A stretch of 64,000 nt of DNA from UBA1941 sp046329555 (lineage in GTDB: Bacteria > Bacteroidota > Bacteroidia > Chitinophagales > LD1), in the NCBI GenBank assembly GCA_046329555.1, contig JAXLUK010000005.1:124001-188000 (forward strand), given 5' to 3'. The position numbers were made by a program, and so were the translations under genes. Numbering within the stretch: position 1 is the stretch's first letter; every line of letters starts with the position of its first letter. The notes beneath the pieces were generated by a model. That model made no database searches. It saw only the letters and a program-made list of their open reading frames with translations, and was not told the origin of the DNA. Below, piece after piece: positions 42,697 to 50,989 of the stretch.

Positions 42697-43419
42697 TTAC
42701 TCGTCATCGTAAAAGGACGGCATCAGGAAGAAGACAGTATCAATGAACTGCAGCGTTCCTTCTTCCGTAAGCACGTTTTCGTCATGTAAGTCTTCTAATA
42801 TTATTCCCAGACCAGGGTGATAGTAATCGTTCCCTTTCTTGTTCACAAAGCCGTTTGCAGACAAAAATTCCCTTACGTTTTCCAGATTGGTACTTTCTGT
42901 TGACTTTACAAATGGCTGTTTTACAACAGCAAATATGTTTCCTGCAGACCTATGAAAGCCAAGTAGCTCATAGGACAAGTGAGGAAAAAAGAAATTATGA
43001 ATTAAAAGACTGTTAAAATAGTCGAGCCAGGAGGCGTAAAAAACTCCGTCATTCAACTTTATGACGAAATTTGGGTCATTGTGTTCGTAGATTTTTTGCT
43101 CGGCGCCTTCTCCTATATATTTAGACTCGTCAACGCCTAAAAACCAAAGGCTTTTGTTCTCAATGAACGTTATGAGGATCTGCGTTTCTTGCTCTTTGAG
43201 GAACTTTGTATTTTCAGTTTCTGAAACTGTTTTCTTTTTTCCTCTAAGGTAGTTGGCGACTGACTGGATAATTTCTCCATTCCTAACCGCTGCATTTCCT
43301 GTAATGATATGTTGTAATTCATGTTTAATAGACACTGTTACGAAGCTACGGATTTCTGACCTAAATGACAAAGCAACAGGAGCGCCGGGAGTCTGCGCAA
43401 CTAAAACTAACTGGAGCAA
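42697..43419 (-). CDS. polyvalent-protein-type kinase-like protein (possibly 5'-truncated), 240 aa
   Basis: The frame opens with TTG at 43419, exactly where repeat R2 ends, so the true start may be lost or may be the GTG at 43335 (VSIKHELQHIITGN). The body matches the kinase-like domain found in phage/plasmid polyvalent proteins: YIGEGAEQKIYEH (Gly-rich loop), FVIKLND (Lys), SWLDYFNSLLIHNFFFP, LGFHRSAGNIFAVVKQPFV, then GIILEDLHDENVL and QFIDTVF (catalytic-loop and metal Asp). Such domains are associated with conjugative and phage effector proteins. It is flanked by the direct repeats R1 and R2 and is AT-rich, so it is foreign DNA. Confidence 0.65.
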   Translation of the reverse strand: MLQLVLVAQTPGAPVALSFRSEIRSFVTVSIKHELQHIITGNAAVRNGEIIQSVANYLRGKKKTVSETENTKFLKEQETQILITFIENKSLWFLGVDESKYIGEGAEQKIYEHNDPNFVIKLNDGVFYASWLDYFNSLLIHNFFFPHLSYELLGFHRSAGNIFAVVKQPFVKSTESTNLENVREFLSANGFVNKKGNDYYHPGLGIILEDLHDENVLTEEGTLQFIDTVFFLMPSFYDDE

Positions 43420-43423
43420 CCTC

Positions 43424-43785
43424 TATCTCGCGCTGGTCTTAGGCGCTCACGCGGGTTTTACGGTTCCTCCGCCACGGCGGAGGAATCCGCCAACGGCGGA
43501 AGTGAACCCGTGGGAACCAGGTAGATGCGGTTTGTAACCGCATCCTGTGCACTAACCTTTGTCCGCAGCTTCAGCTCAAGGCTGCTCTTGGCAACAGCGG
43601 TCATTCACAGAATTTAGTAATGCAACTACGCTTAGCCTTGATTACAACTATTTTCTCTATAAACACATCAATACCCGCGCCACATTAACGGCCTCAATCT
43701 GATCTTCCAGAATGGAAACTGTCATTTGCAACCGATTGCTTCCATGTAAGTCATTCATCCCTACAGAGCTGCGATCATGCTCTTG
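43424..43785. repeat. direct repeat R2 (hairpin module plus decayed IS1182 end)
   Basis: Same module order as R1 and largely identical, including GATGCGGTTTGTAACCGCATC and the shared decayed stretch TACGCTTAGCCTTGATTACA. Sharing of the decayed form shows that the IS relic was already dead when the unit was copied. Confidence 0.8.
43660..43758 (-). pseudogene. relic of an IS1182 transposase N-terminus (R2)
   Basis: From the ATG complementary to 43756-43758 it reads MNDLHGSNRLQMTVSILEDQ then IEAVNVAR, homologous to the intact transposase at 36943, and then runs into stops. It lacks the early stop of the R1 relic but decays in the same way downstream. Confidence 0.85.
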
Positions 43786-43889
43786 AGTGTAATGTGAAAG
43801 ATTTTGTCACCGAACAGCGTTATGGCCAATGTACATATAGAAGGCAGCGGAATGGCAGCATTTGGAGAATTATTGTATAAATTAAATGT

Positions 43890-44111
43890 ATGAAACACTA
43901 TTCAGAGATAATCACGATTAACCCAAACGTACGGTTTGGGAAGCCTTGCATTCGGGGAATGAGGATTTCTGTTTATGATGTACTTAGTTGGTTTGCCGCC
44001 GGTATGACAGATGAAGAAATTCTAGCGGATTATCCTGAGTTGACTAAATAAGATTTGTTAGCCGTTCTGGCTTATGCTGCCGATAGAGAACATCGAATTA
44101 AGGTAGCGTGA
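43890..44111 (+). pseudogene. DUF433 antitoxin-like gene with a premature stop
   Basis: Begins MKHYSEIITINPNVRFGKPC then IRGMRISVYDVL, a clear DUF433 protein (small DNA-binding antitoxin partner of DUF5615 toxins). Codon 54 is TAA (44049-44051); reading through gives DLLAVLAYAADREHRIKVA and a stop at 44109, restoring the normal 73-residue length. The lost codon is most simply a Glu GAA, as the family usually has TKEDI there. One base change thus inactivated the gene. Confidence 0.8.
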
Positions 44112-44145
44112 TGAAGTTGCTTTTTGACCATCTCACGCCGGTCTG
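44111..44145 (+). pseudogene. 5' stub of a DUF5615 toxin gene
   Basis: An ATG overlaps the DUF433 stop (ATGA) and gives MKLLFDHLTP, matching the usual DUF5615 start MKLLFDHNLSP, before the frame enters the third copy of the dispersed hairpin repeat. The rest of the toxin (PIN-like fold) is missing. Confidence 0.7.
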
Positions 44146-44216
44146 TAAACTCCCGCGGTTTTACAGTTTCCTCCACCATGGTTGAAGAGTCCGCCCGCGG
44201 CGGAAGTGAACTTTTA
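44130..44216. repeat. partial third copy of the R1/R2 hairpin module
   Basis: CATCTCACGCCGGTCT, CGCGGTTTTACAGTTTCC and CCGCCCGCGGCGGAAGTGAA align in order with the first parts of R1 and R2 but with more changes. It truncates the DUF5615 stub. Confidence 0.65.
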
Positions 44217-44281
44217 GTAAATAGTGTGTGCCATTGGTAAATACGCCTGATATCGCTTCGTGCCACTTCCGGAAAATGTAC

Positions 44282-44289
44282 TAACTTTG
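44282..44289 (+). promoter_or_regulatory. -7 box TAACTTTG before mazE
   Basis: A perfect TAnnTTTG element 18 bp upstream of the preferred mazE ATG (44308). It lies next to the AATTACAATT sequence that an autoregulating MazE could bind. Confidence 0.6.
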
Positions 44290-44307
44290 TAATTACAATT
44301 GGTGCTT

Positions 44308-44553
44308 ATGACTGTTGCTGTTGTATCTATAGGAAATTCCAAAGGAATCCGACTGTCGAAGACGTTGTTGGAGAAATACAATATCCAGGACAAGGTGGAA
44401 CTTGTGCTAAAGGAGGAGTGTATTATTTTGAAATCAAAGCCATCGGCGCGGGCTGGATGGGACGCAGCCTTTAGGGCAATGCATAGTAAGGGCGATGATA
44501 AATTATTACTCCCCGATCTATTTGATGACGAAAACCTTGAGGAATGGAGTTGA
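44308..44553 (+). CDS. mazE: MazE/AbrB-type antitoxin
   Basis: 81 aa from the ATG at 44308 (TTG and GTG alternatives at 44299 and 44302). The N-terminal swapped-hairpin DNA-binding domain reads VAVVSIGNSKGIRLSKTLLE with VELVLKEECIILKSK. The C-terminal acidic tail (KLLLPDLFDDENLEEWS) is the part that blocks the toxin in this family. Overlaps mazF by 10 bp. Confidence 0.9.
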   Translation: MTVAVVSIGNSKGIRLSKTLLEKYNIQDKVELVLKEECIILKSKPSARAGWDAAFRAMHSKGDDKLLLPDLFDDENLEEWS

Positions 44554-44867
44554 TCCAATACCAGATTGTTTTGGTGAATCTGGATCCTACAGTGGGGAGT
44601 GAAATCAAGAAAACCCGACCATGCGTTATTATTTCGCCCGACGAAATGAACCGATATTTGCAAACTATCGTCATCGCCCCAATGACCAGTCAATCGCGAC
44701 TTTATCCGACTCGATTGCCTGTAAAACATCGTGGAAAGAAAGGCTGGGTTATTGTGGACCAAATACGGACAGTGGACCGGCTGCGCATAATTAAGGTTTT
44801 GGGTAGACTATCGGATAAGGAAATAATTATATTGAAGGCAGTGCTTCACGAAACTTTTGTAGCTTAA
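44544..44867 (+). CDS. mazF: MazF/PemK-type endoribonuclease toxin
   Basis: 107 aa. Typical MazF features: YQIVLVNLDPTVGSEIKKTR (Gly-Ser-Glu loop), PCVIISPDEMN, TIVIAPMTSQ with the catalytic-region Thr/Ser, and VIVDQIRTVDRLRI. The family cleaves mRNA at short sequences. The ORF is intact and paired with mazE, so the module looks functional. Confidence 0.92.
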   Translation: MELIQYQIVLVNLDPTVGSEIKKTRPCVIISPDEMNRYLQTIVIAPMTSQSRLYPTRLPVKHRGKKGWVIVDQIRTVDRLRIIKVLGRLSDKEIIILKAVLHETFVA

Positions 44868-45105
44868 TCAAAACGGCACACAACAGGCAGTTTGGCAATA
44901 GCGGGCTGCGGGTGTTTCATGCAAGTTCAGTAATCGTTCGAAAATTTTAGCTTCATACAACAGAAACATTAGGCTTCGCCCGCCATCGTCAGGCAGCTTT
45001 CCGGTTGGTAATCGGCCTCCTGCGCTATCCACTTCGGGATTTTCCAAAACATCAAGCGCCCCCCTCCCCACTTGCCACGAGCGCAAGGTGGCGGAGCGAA
45101 AATCC

Positions 45106-45213
45106 TTTTTTGTAGCAGCAGCATTAGGAAAGACTTACGATATTGGGACATTGGTTATTTTGGGGCTAATGGTGTTGGAAATATCGTAAGTCTGCCCTGC
45201 CTGCTACAAAAAA
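45106..45213. repeat. nested hairpin with GACTTACGATATT arms (45 kb copy)
   Basis: Outer arms TTTTTTGTAGCAG (45106-45118) and CTGCTACAAAAAA (45201-45213), inner arms GACTTACGATATT (45132-45144) and AATATCGTAAGTC (45180-45192), loop of 35 bases unlike the other members. It fills most of the non-coding 44868-45361 gap. The rest of that gap, including a 72-codon minus frame at 44868-45086, has no coding signature. Confidence 0.75.
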
Positions 45214-45361
45214 GATTGCAGCGCAGCAACCGGCCGCGAGCTCAGGCATTCCTAAAACACGGGTCACCAACGGTTAGCGAGCGGTGCGCCATCATCATCT
45301 GATGCAACATCAAACGCCTGCTTTAGCCATTTGGCGTTTCAAATTCTGTATACTTGCCATA

Positions 45362-46234
45362 ATGAAAACTGTTGTGACGGCGATGGCTTGCCTGCTGCTG
45401 CTATCGTGCAATTATTTCAAAAATCATAAACCGGCTGCGGGTCAGCAGGTGGTGGCGCGCGTGGGCAACGAATTCCTGTACATGAACGATGTGCTGGATC
45501 TGATGAAGGGCGTAGATGCGCGCGACTCGGCGGCCTTTGTGGCGAAATTTGCATCGCAATGGGCGCGGAAAAAATTGCTGTTGCAAAAAGCTGAAGATAA
45601 TGTGCAGGCTAATGAATTAGGTATCGATAAAAAGGTGGAAGACTATCGCGAATCACTGCTGTTATATGAGTATGAAAAGGCGCTGATTAATCAAAAATTA
45701 GACAAGCAGGTGAAGGAAGAAGAGCTGCTGGATTTTTATGAGAAGAATAAGGCGACGTTTCAATTGGAATCGCCGGTTTATGATGTGAAGTACGCGCGGA
45801 TTCGTATCGATGCAGAAGATATTAGCAAGATGGAAGGGGTGTTGATGCATCCGAAAAATGAAGATGAAGAACGGCGGCGCGAAGGCTATTGTAAAGCTTT
45901 TGCCACGGCCTATTCGTTTGCCGATGAAAATTGGATTAGTCTGCCATCGGCTACGGCTACTTTTCCGATTAGCGATGCGCAATGGCAGCAATTTGCAGCC
46001 GACCGCAACTGGCATGAGTTGAAGCTGGAAAACGAATTCATTTTTGTTCAGGTTTCGGCCTGGCGCGATAAGGGCGCTCAGGCGCCATTCGCCTTTATCA
46101 AAGAGCAGTTGCGCGAAGTTTATTTCAACAAGAAAAAAGTGGCGATGATTGAAAATATCTACGACCAGATTTTTCAGAATGCCTTGAAAAAAGGAGATTG
46201 CGAAGTACTGGCGGTAACGCCTAAAAAACCATGA
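45362..46234 (+). CDS. SurA-like periplasmic lipoprotein
   Basis: 290 aa from the ATG at 45362. The lipoprotein signal has lipobox LLLLSC (Cys about 16). The mature part has a SurA N-domain-like helical arrangement: VVARVGNEFLYMNDVLDLMK, then QWARKKLLLQKAEDN, and YEKALINQKLDKQVKEEELL with DFYEKNKATFQLESP, and a C-terminal helix. No parvulin isomerase motif is evident, so it is probably a chaperone for outer-membrane proteins. A TATACTTG -7-like element sits 5 bp upstream. The next gene overlaps its stop by 4 bp. Confidence 0.75.
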   Translation: MKTVVTAMACLLLLSCNYFKNHKPAAGQQVVARVGNEFLYMNDVLDLMKGVDARDSAAFVAKFASQWARKKLLLQKAEDNVQANELGIDKKVEDYRESLLLYEYEKALINQKLDKQVKEEELLDFYEKNKATFQLESPVYDVKYARIRIDAEDISKMEGVLMHPKNEDEERRREGYCKAFATAYSFADENWISLPSATATFPISDAQWQQFAADRNWHELKLENEFIFVQVSAWRDKGAQAPFAFIKEQLREVYFNKKKVAMIENIYDQIFQNALKKGDCEVLAVTPKKP

Positions 46235-46848
46235 TAGCACATCCCAATACTTGCACCAGGCGCCGTTATGTTTTTCTGATGGCCATCTGGCTGTGGTGTT
46301 TACCGATGGTAATATCGGCGCAAACAGAAAAGGGAAAAATGCTGGGCGGCGGATCGGTTTCTATCAGTTATTTTAAGCAGGATACCATTCACAGTTTTGA
46401 TTTCTCCGTGTCGCCTACGCTGGGCTTTTTTGTAGTGAAGAATTTTATGATTGGCACCAGTTTGGGTTTGGCTTTTACCAGCGATAACAGAGGCAAGAAG
46501 GGAACCAGTCGTTTGGTTACGACCACATCATTCACGCCGGCGCTGCGATATTATTTTCTGAAAGAAAAATTGCGGCCGTTTCTGTACGCTACTTTTGGCT
46601 ATTACAGCAGCACGGTGCTGAATCAAGGCAATACTTCGGCCACCGAGGGCCTTGCGGGTTCTGGCGGTGCGGGGATTGATTATTTCATCAACCGAAATTT
46701 TGCGCTGGAGTTTGCCGGCGGTTATAATGGCCGGCGCGATACGGGCAAATCGCTGCAATCGCGCTTTGGTGTATCGCTGGGCACGTTGTTGTTTTTCGAT
46801 CCAAAAATTAAATCGGTGAGCCGAAAAATTCTTGAACCAACCGAGTGA
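46231..46848 (+). CDS. small outer-membrane beta-barrel protein
   Basis: 205 aa with a signal peptide (after an Arg-rich start, VFLMAIWLWCLPMVISAQ). Eight or so amphipathic strands with Gly-rich turns (GGGSVSISYFKQDTIHSFDF, LRPFLYATFGYYSS, FALEFAGGYNGRRD) match the OmpW/OprF-like barrel class of Bacteroidota. ATGA overlap with the SurA-like gene suggests co-translation. Function unknown. Its 3' end overlaps the convergent hydrolase by 41 bp. Confidence 0.7.
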   Translation: MIAHPNTCTRRRYVFLMAIWLWCLPMVISAQTEKGKMLGGGSVSISYFKQDTIHSFDFSVSPTLGFFVVKNFMIGTSLGLAFTSDNRGKKGTSRLVTTTSFTPALRYYFLKEKLRPFLYATFGYYSSTVLNQGNTSATEGLAGSGGAGIDYFINRNFALEFAGGYNGRRDTGKSLQSRFGVSLGTLLFFDPKIKSVSRKILEPTE

Positions 46849-47488
46849 GTACCTCCAGGTTGGTTTGAGCGATAGGGTGTTGCGAATCAGGAATGGTTAT
46901 CAACTGGCTTTTAGGCAGCCATTGCGCTGCGGTTTCAGTTTCTTCTTTGGTTACCATGGTGTCATGAGCCGCTCTTGCCAGTATGATGGGGCAGGTGATG
47001 GCATTAAAATCGGATTCCAGTAAGTGATGTTTTCCCAGGTCATGCATTAGATGCGCGGTTTTTTGCAGCACACTGCGCCATTCCTGTTCGCCGTGGCGCT
47101 GCGCCAGTTCATTGGCGAATGCGGGCACTTTCTCTGCAATTTTATCGGCATGGAGGCGCGAAGTTTCTTTGATTGCTTCCTGTTCGTTCCAGTGGAATTT
47201 GGTGCCCAGCGTGAAAACGCGCTGTACGCGTTCCGGATAAAACCGCGCCAGCCATAACGCTACATAACCACCCATGCTATAACCAAAGAAGGCAGCCTGC
47301 GGTATTTGCCGCGCATTCATATCCTGAAGCACTTCGTGCGCATAAGTTTGAATGGTGGCGGCATGCGTTTGCGATGGGGTGCGGCCATGGCCTGAAAATG
47401 TATATAGCTGCGTTTTGAAGGGAAGGCGATTGGCCAGCGGTTGTAATTCATGGCTGCTGCCCAGCGCGCCGTGTAACAGATAAATCAT
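46808..47488 (-). CDS. alpha/beta hydrolase
   Basis: 226 aa. The nucleophile elbow is GYSMGG (Ser about 71), with the oxyanion region LLHGALGSSHE near the N-terminus, the acid in ARAAHDTMV and the His in DSQHPIAQ. Compact, MenH/BioH-like. No signal peptide, so it acts in the cytoplasm. The substrate cannot be told. Convergent with the barrel gene. Confidence 0.88.
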   Translation of the reverse strand: MIYLLHGALGSSHELQPLANRLPFKTQLYTFSGHGRTPSQTHAATIQTYAHEVLQDMNARQIPQAAFFGYSMGGYVALWLARFYPERVQRVFTLGTKFHWNEQEAIKETSRLHADKIAEKVPAFANELAQRHGEQEWRSVLQKTAHLMHDLGKHHLLESDFNAITCPIILARAAHDTMVTKEETETAAQWLPKSQLITIPDSQHPIAQTNLEVLTRLVQEFFGSPI

Positions 47489-47534
47489 CGGTTAAATTAT
47501 GATATGAAGAAAGCCAATGCGTTTGTTTTGAAGG

Positions 47535-50099
47535 TTACTGTTTCAGTGCATCTATGGCTGCTGAAGTTTTCTTGATGATTAAGTTGCATAGCGTATTCGT
47601 TTGCCGCAAATCATTCAAATCGTATTTTGATTTTACTTTTTGGCTGGATTGCAGTATGGAGTCGTTGAGTTGTTTTTTCTTTTGGAAATAATTGGCGATG
47701 CGCGTCATGATGCGCCTGGTGCCTTCGTGTTCAGTTTCGCGCAACGAGGCGGTAAGTTGATCTAATTCATGCAGCGTGGTAGCAGCGCCCTGCTGACACA
47801 AATAGTTGGCAAAGTAATAGCCCACCAGCACTCTTTTCCGACCCGATTCCATGCGCATCGCATCGCGATACCACTGTAGGTTAGCGGTGTCGCGGGATTT
47901 TTCATACACTGCTGCTACCGCCATACGCACTTCGGCTGGATAACGTTGGTACCATTCGGCAGCTTGTTGCAAACCCATCCGGGCATCTACATCATAAACG
48001 CCCTTGATTGCTGCGCGGACAATTGTCCAGGAAGAATCGCCAAGGCATTGCTCTAAAACGGGCAGTACGATTTTGCTATGGGTGGAGGCCAATTGTTCGA
48101 TGGCTGCTTTGCGCACTTTCACCGAACGGTCGGTACTGGCCAGGCGCATCAATTCATTTCGCACCGAATCGCTCAGGGTGCCTTTCAATGAAATGTTTTC
48201 TGCTGCATAACTTCTGATGCCCACGCTGCTATCACGCAAGGCGCGCAGGAACACCTGTTCTGCCAGGGGCACCACCAGTTGAGAATCTGCCATGGCTTCC
48301 AGTGCTTCGCGGCGGGCGCGGTAGCGCAGGCTTTGGCTGAATTGCAGGGCATACTGGGCGGTGGATTGATTATCTGATTTCTCGCAGAGCAGTACGTGGT
48401 CATCGTCGCCATCCATCCACAGCGGCGCCGTAGTGCAGGGAAATGCGAAGGTCATTTTCTTTTTATTCAGCACCACCTGGTGGCGTTCGGTATGATCGCT
48501 GAAGTGCAGGGCCAGCGTGAGGGGCAACTCATACGTATAGCCGAAGTAGTTATTCTGCCGCTGTGAGATAGTGAAAAAGGCGCTGTCGCGTTCATACTCG
48601 TAATTAAAGCGCAATACCGGGTGCCCTTCGGTGTAATACCATTGTTTAAAGAAGATGTTCATATCGCGACCGGTTACTTCTTCTACTGCTAAGCGCCACT
48701 GTGTGGCTTCTGCGCTTTTGTAAGCGTTTGAAGTAAGATACAGGCGCATGGCTTGAAAAAAGGCGCTGTCGCCAATTTCATGGCGCAGCATGTGTAGAAT
48801 TCGTCCGCCCTTTTCATAGCTGTGCGCATCGAACATGTCTTCGCGGTCGTTATACTGAAAGCGCACCAGCGGCTCTACTTTTTCAGTAGTGGCTTCATCA
48901 ATATATTTTTCCAGGTCTTCATAATTCACTTCATCGGCATGCAAGGTGCCATATCGGTGTTCGTTCCACAGGTATTCGCCATAATTGGCAAACGATTCGT
49001 TGACGGTGAGATTGCTCCAGCTTTCCGCGGTAACATAATCGCCAAACCACTGATGGAATAATTCATGCGAGATATAGTCGTGATAATCGCCATCCAGGAT
49101 AGTGCGTGAATCCAGATTCAGCGTTTCGCCGTGCAGGGTGGCGGAAGTATTTTCCATAGCGCCGCTTACATAATCGCGCGCAACAATTTGCGCGTATTTC
49201 GGCCATGGGTACGGCACGCCTAGCAAATCGCTGAAGTACGACATCATCGCCGGGGTTTCGCCAAAAATGCGGCGGGCCATGTGCGCGTAGCGCGGCTCCA
49301 TGTAGTAATCAACCGGCAGTCCGCGCCAGGTGTCATGAGTTACTACAAACTCGCCCACAGCCATCATGAATAAATACGGAGCATGCGGCTGTTTCATTTG
49401 CCAATGGTCGGTGCGTAAATCACCTTGCGGTATTTGTTCTACCAGCAGGCCATTCGACAGCGTCGTCAATTTTTTATCTACCGTAATAAAAATATCATCG
49501 GTAGATTTTTGGTTTGGATGATCGAGTGTAGGAAACCAGCAACTGGCTGATTCGGTTTCTCCCTGCGTCCAGATTTCCTGCGGTTTATTGCTGTCGGTTC
49601 CCAGGGGATTGATAAAATACAGTCCTTTATCATCGGTGATGGCGGCGCTGCCGCCGTGGGCGTGGTCGTTTGGTTTGGCGGCATATCGGATGAATATTTG
49701 CAGGGTATCAGCGGCGGTGTACGGCTTGGGTAAGGTAATATGAATTTGTTGTGTATCGTACGCAAATGGCAAGGGTAGACGGGTGTTGTTGAGCAGTGCC
49801 ACTTCGTGAATCTCCATGTTTTTTGCATCCAGATCCAGTGTTTGCTGTGGATAGCAATGCGGTTTTAGCTGAATGGTAGCAGTACCTAATAACCATTGAT
49901 GTGTCCAATCGAAACGGGCGTCGATGCGGGTGTGAATCAGATCAAAAAACTTAGTTGCAGAAGCCTGGTACAAATCATTTTTTGGTTCCACCACGATGCT
50001 GTCGGCGTAGATGATTGTACTGTGTTGACGATTGGGCGCGGTGGTGCGACAGGAGGTCAGCAGCATGAGCGCAGCAAGAAGTAACAGGAAGTAACGCAT
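47535..50099 (-). CDS. M1-family aminopeptidase lipoprotein with HEAT repeats
   Basis: 854 aa from the ATG at 50099; upstream frame to 50255 is not coding-like. Lipobox LMLLTSC (Cys 17) anchors it to a membrane. M1 features: exopeptidase motif GAMEN (313-317), zinc site HELFHQ (345-350) with distal Glu in NESFANYGE (Glu368). The C-terminal 250 residues (ALEAMADSQLVVPLAEQVF and YAAENISLKGTLSDSVRNEL, then VRKAAIEQLAS) are HEAT-type repeats, longer than in simple M1 enzymes. It trims N-terminal residues from peptides in the periplasm. Confidence 0.93.
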   Translation of the reverse strand: MRYFLLLLAALMLLTSCRTTAPNRQHSTIIYADSIVVEPKNDLYQASATKFFDLIHTRIDARFDWTHQWLLGTATIQLKPHCYPQQTLDLDAKNMEIHEVALLNNTRLPLPFAYDTQQIHITLPKPYTAADTLQIFIRYAAKPNDHAHGGSAAITDDKGLYFINPLGTDSNKPQEIWTQGETESASCWFPTLDHPNQKSTDDIFITVDKKLTTLSNGLLVEQIPQGDLRTDHWQMKQPHAPYLFMMAVGEFVVTHDTWRGLPVDYYMEPRYAHMARRIFGETPAMMSYFSDLLGVPYPWPKYAQIVARDYVSGAMENTSATLHGETLNLDSRTILDGDYHDYISHELFHQWFGDYVTAESWSNLTVNESFANYGEYLWNEHRYGTLHADEVNYEDLEKYIDEATTEKVEPLVRFQYNDREDMFDAHSYEKGGRILHMLRHEIGDSAFFQAMRLYLTSNAYKSAEATQWRLAVEEVTGRDMNIFFKQWYYTEGHPVLRFNYEYERDSAFFTISQRQNNYFGYTYELPLTLALHFSDHTERHQVVLNKKKMTFAFPCTTAPLWMDGDDDHVLLCEKSDNQSTAQYALQFSQSLRYRARREALEAMADSQLVVPLAEQVFLRALRDSSVGIRSYAAENISLKGTLSDSVRNELMRLASTDRSVKVRKAAIEQLASTHSKIVLPVLEQCLGDSSWTIVRAAIKGVYDVDARMGLQQAAEWYQRYPAEVRMAVAAVYEKSRDTANLQWYRDAMRMESGRKRVLVGYYFANYLCQQGAATTLHELDQLTASLRETEHEGTRRIMTRIANYFQKKKQLNDSILQSSQKVKSKYDLNDLRQTNTLCNLIIKKTSAAIDALKQ

Positions 50100-50127
50100 A
50101 GCTTGTGGCGGAATTACCGCTGGAAGG

Positions 50128-50907
50128 TTACAGGTAATATTTAAAGTTGTTTTCCTCCAGGTGTTTTTCGTGTTGCTGGTAGTTGGGCATAATTTTAGCC
50201 ACCAGCGCCCAGAAGCGCGGCGAGTGATTGGCGTGCACCAAATGTGCCAGTTCATGAATCAGTACGTAGTCGATGACCTCTTGCGGAGCGAACAGCAATC
50301 GCAATGAAATATTGATATTCCCCTGTGTAGAGCAACTGCCCCAATTGCTGGTGTTGTATTTCAGCCGCAGCGACTGAATATTTTTACCAAAATATTTTCG
50401 ATTTAATTCCTCCAGCCTTTCGTTCACAATTGGGTGAAAGAATTTGGAGAGGCATCGCGCTACCATGTAGCTGTTGGTGTTGTTTTCTGCTTCCTTGGTT
50501 AAGCCGCGGGCCAGTGAAATCACGATTTGATCACCGAATAAGCGCGCAGTACTTTTTTCGTGTTCGTGATAGAAAATATTTATGCGGAAATCGTATTGCC
50601 CTACCCGCAGAATTTCGCCATTCACATAGGTGCGTTGCGGCAATGCGTCGAGCAAGCCCGGGTTTTTATCGAGGCGGGTTTTGGCCCAGTGCAGAAATTG
50701 CTGAATGTATTTTTGCTTTTCATCGCGGGGCTGTCCGGCGGCGATGCGCAATAAAATACCGTTGCTATTGACGGAAACGCGATTATTGAATCGTTTTTCG
50801 TAGATGATGTTTACCGGAACTTCGCGTTCGCCAACGGTAATGGTAAACGACTCCTCTTTAGGTTCATCCTTCTTCTTTTCATCCAATAAATCGAAAAGCG
50901 ACAGCAT
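50128..50907 (-). CDS. YgjP-type (DUF45) zinc metallopeptidase
   Basis: 259 aa. The C-terminal catalytic part has NTSNWGSCSTQGNINISLRL, then DYVLIHELAHLVHANHSPRF, giving the HELAH motif (218-222) and a third ligand His about 228. The N-terminal 150 residues contain the WAKTRL segment common to YgjP proteins. Cytoplasmic. The family is tied to SprT-like peptidases and to restriction-type neighbourhoods in some genomes, but here it sits in core envelope context. 28 bp upstream of the aminopeptidase gene. Confidence 0.88.
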   Translation of the reverse strand: MLSLFDLLDEKKKDEPKEESFTITVGEREVPVNIIYEKRFNNRVSVNSNGILLRIAAGQPRDEKQKYIQQFLHWAKTRLDKNPGLLDALPQRTYVNGEILRVGQYDFRINIFYHEHEKSTARLFGDQIVISLARGLTKEAENNTNSYMVARCLSKFFHPIVNERLEELNRKYFGKNIQSLRLKYNTSNWGSCSTQGNINISLRLLFAPQEVIDYVLIHELAHLVHANHSPRFWALVAKIMPNYQQHEKHLEENNFKYYL

Positions 50908-50989
50908 CGGCGGCGGTGAAAATAAGCGAAATCTTGAAGCGGCAGGTAAGTTTACCAGCGCATAACTTCCACATGTGGAAATCTGTTCA

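Noticed and set aside
44868..45086. 72-codon minus frame after mazF
   Set aside because: No start signal or recognisable domain, and it ends beside the hairpin element; treated as non-coding.
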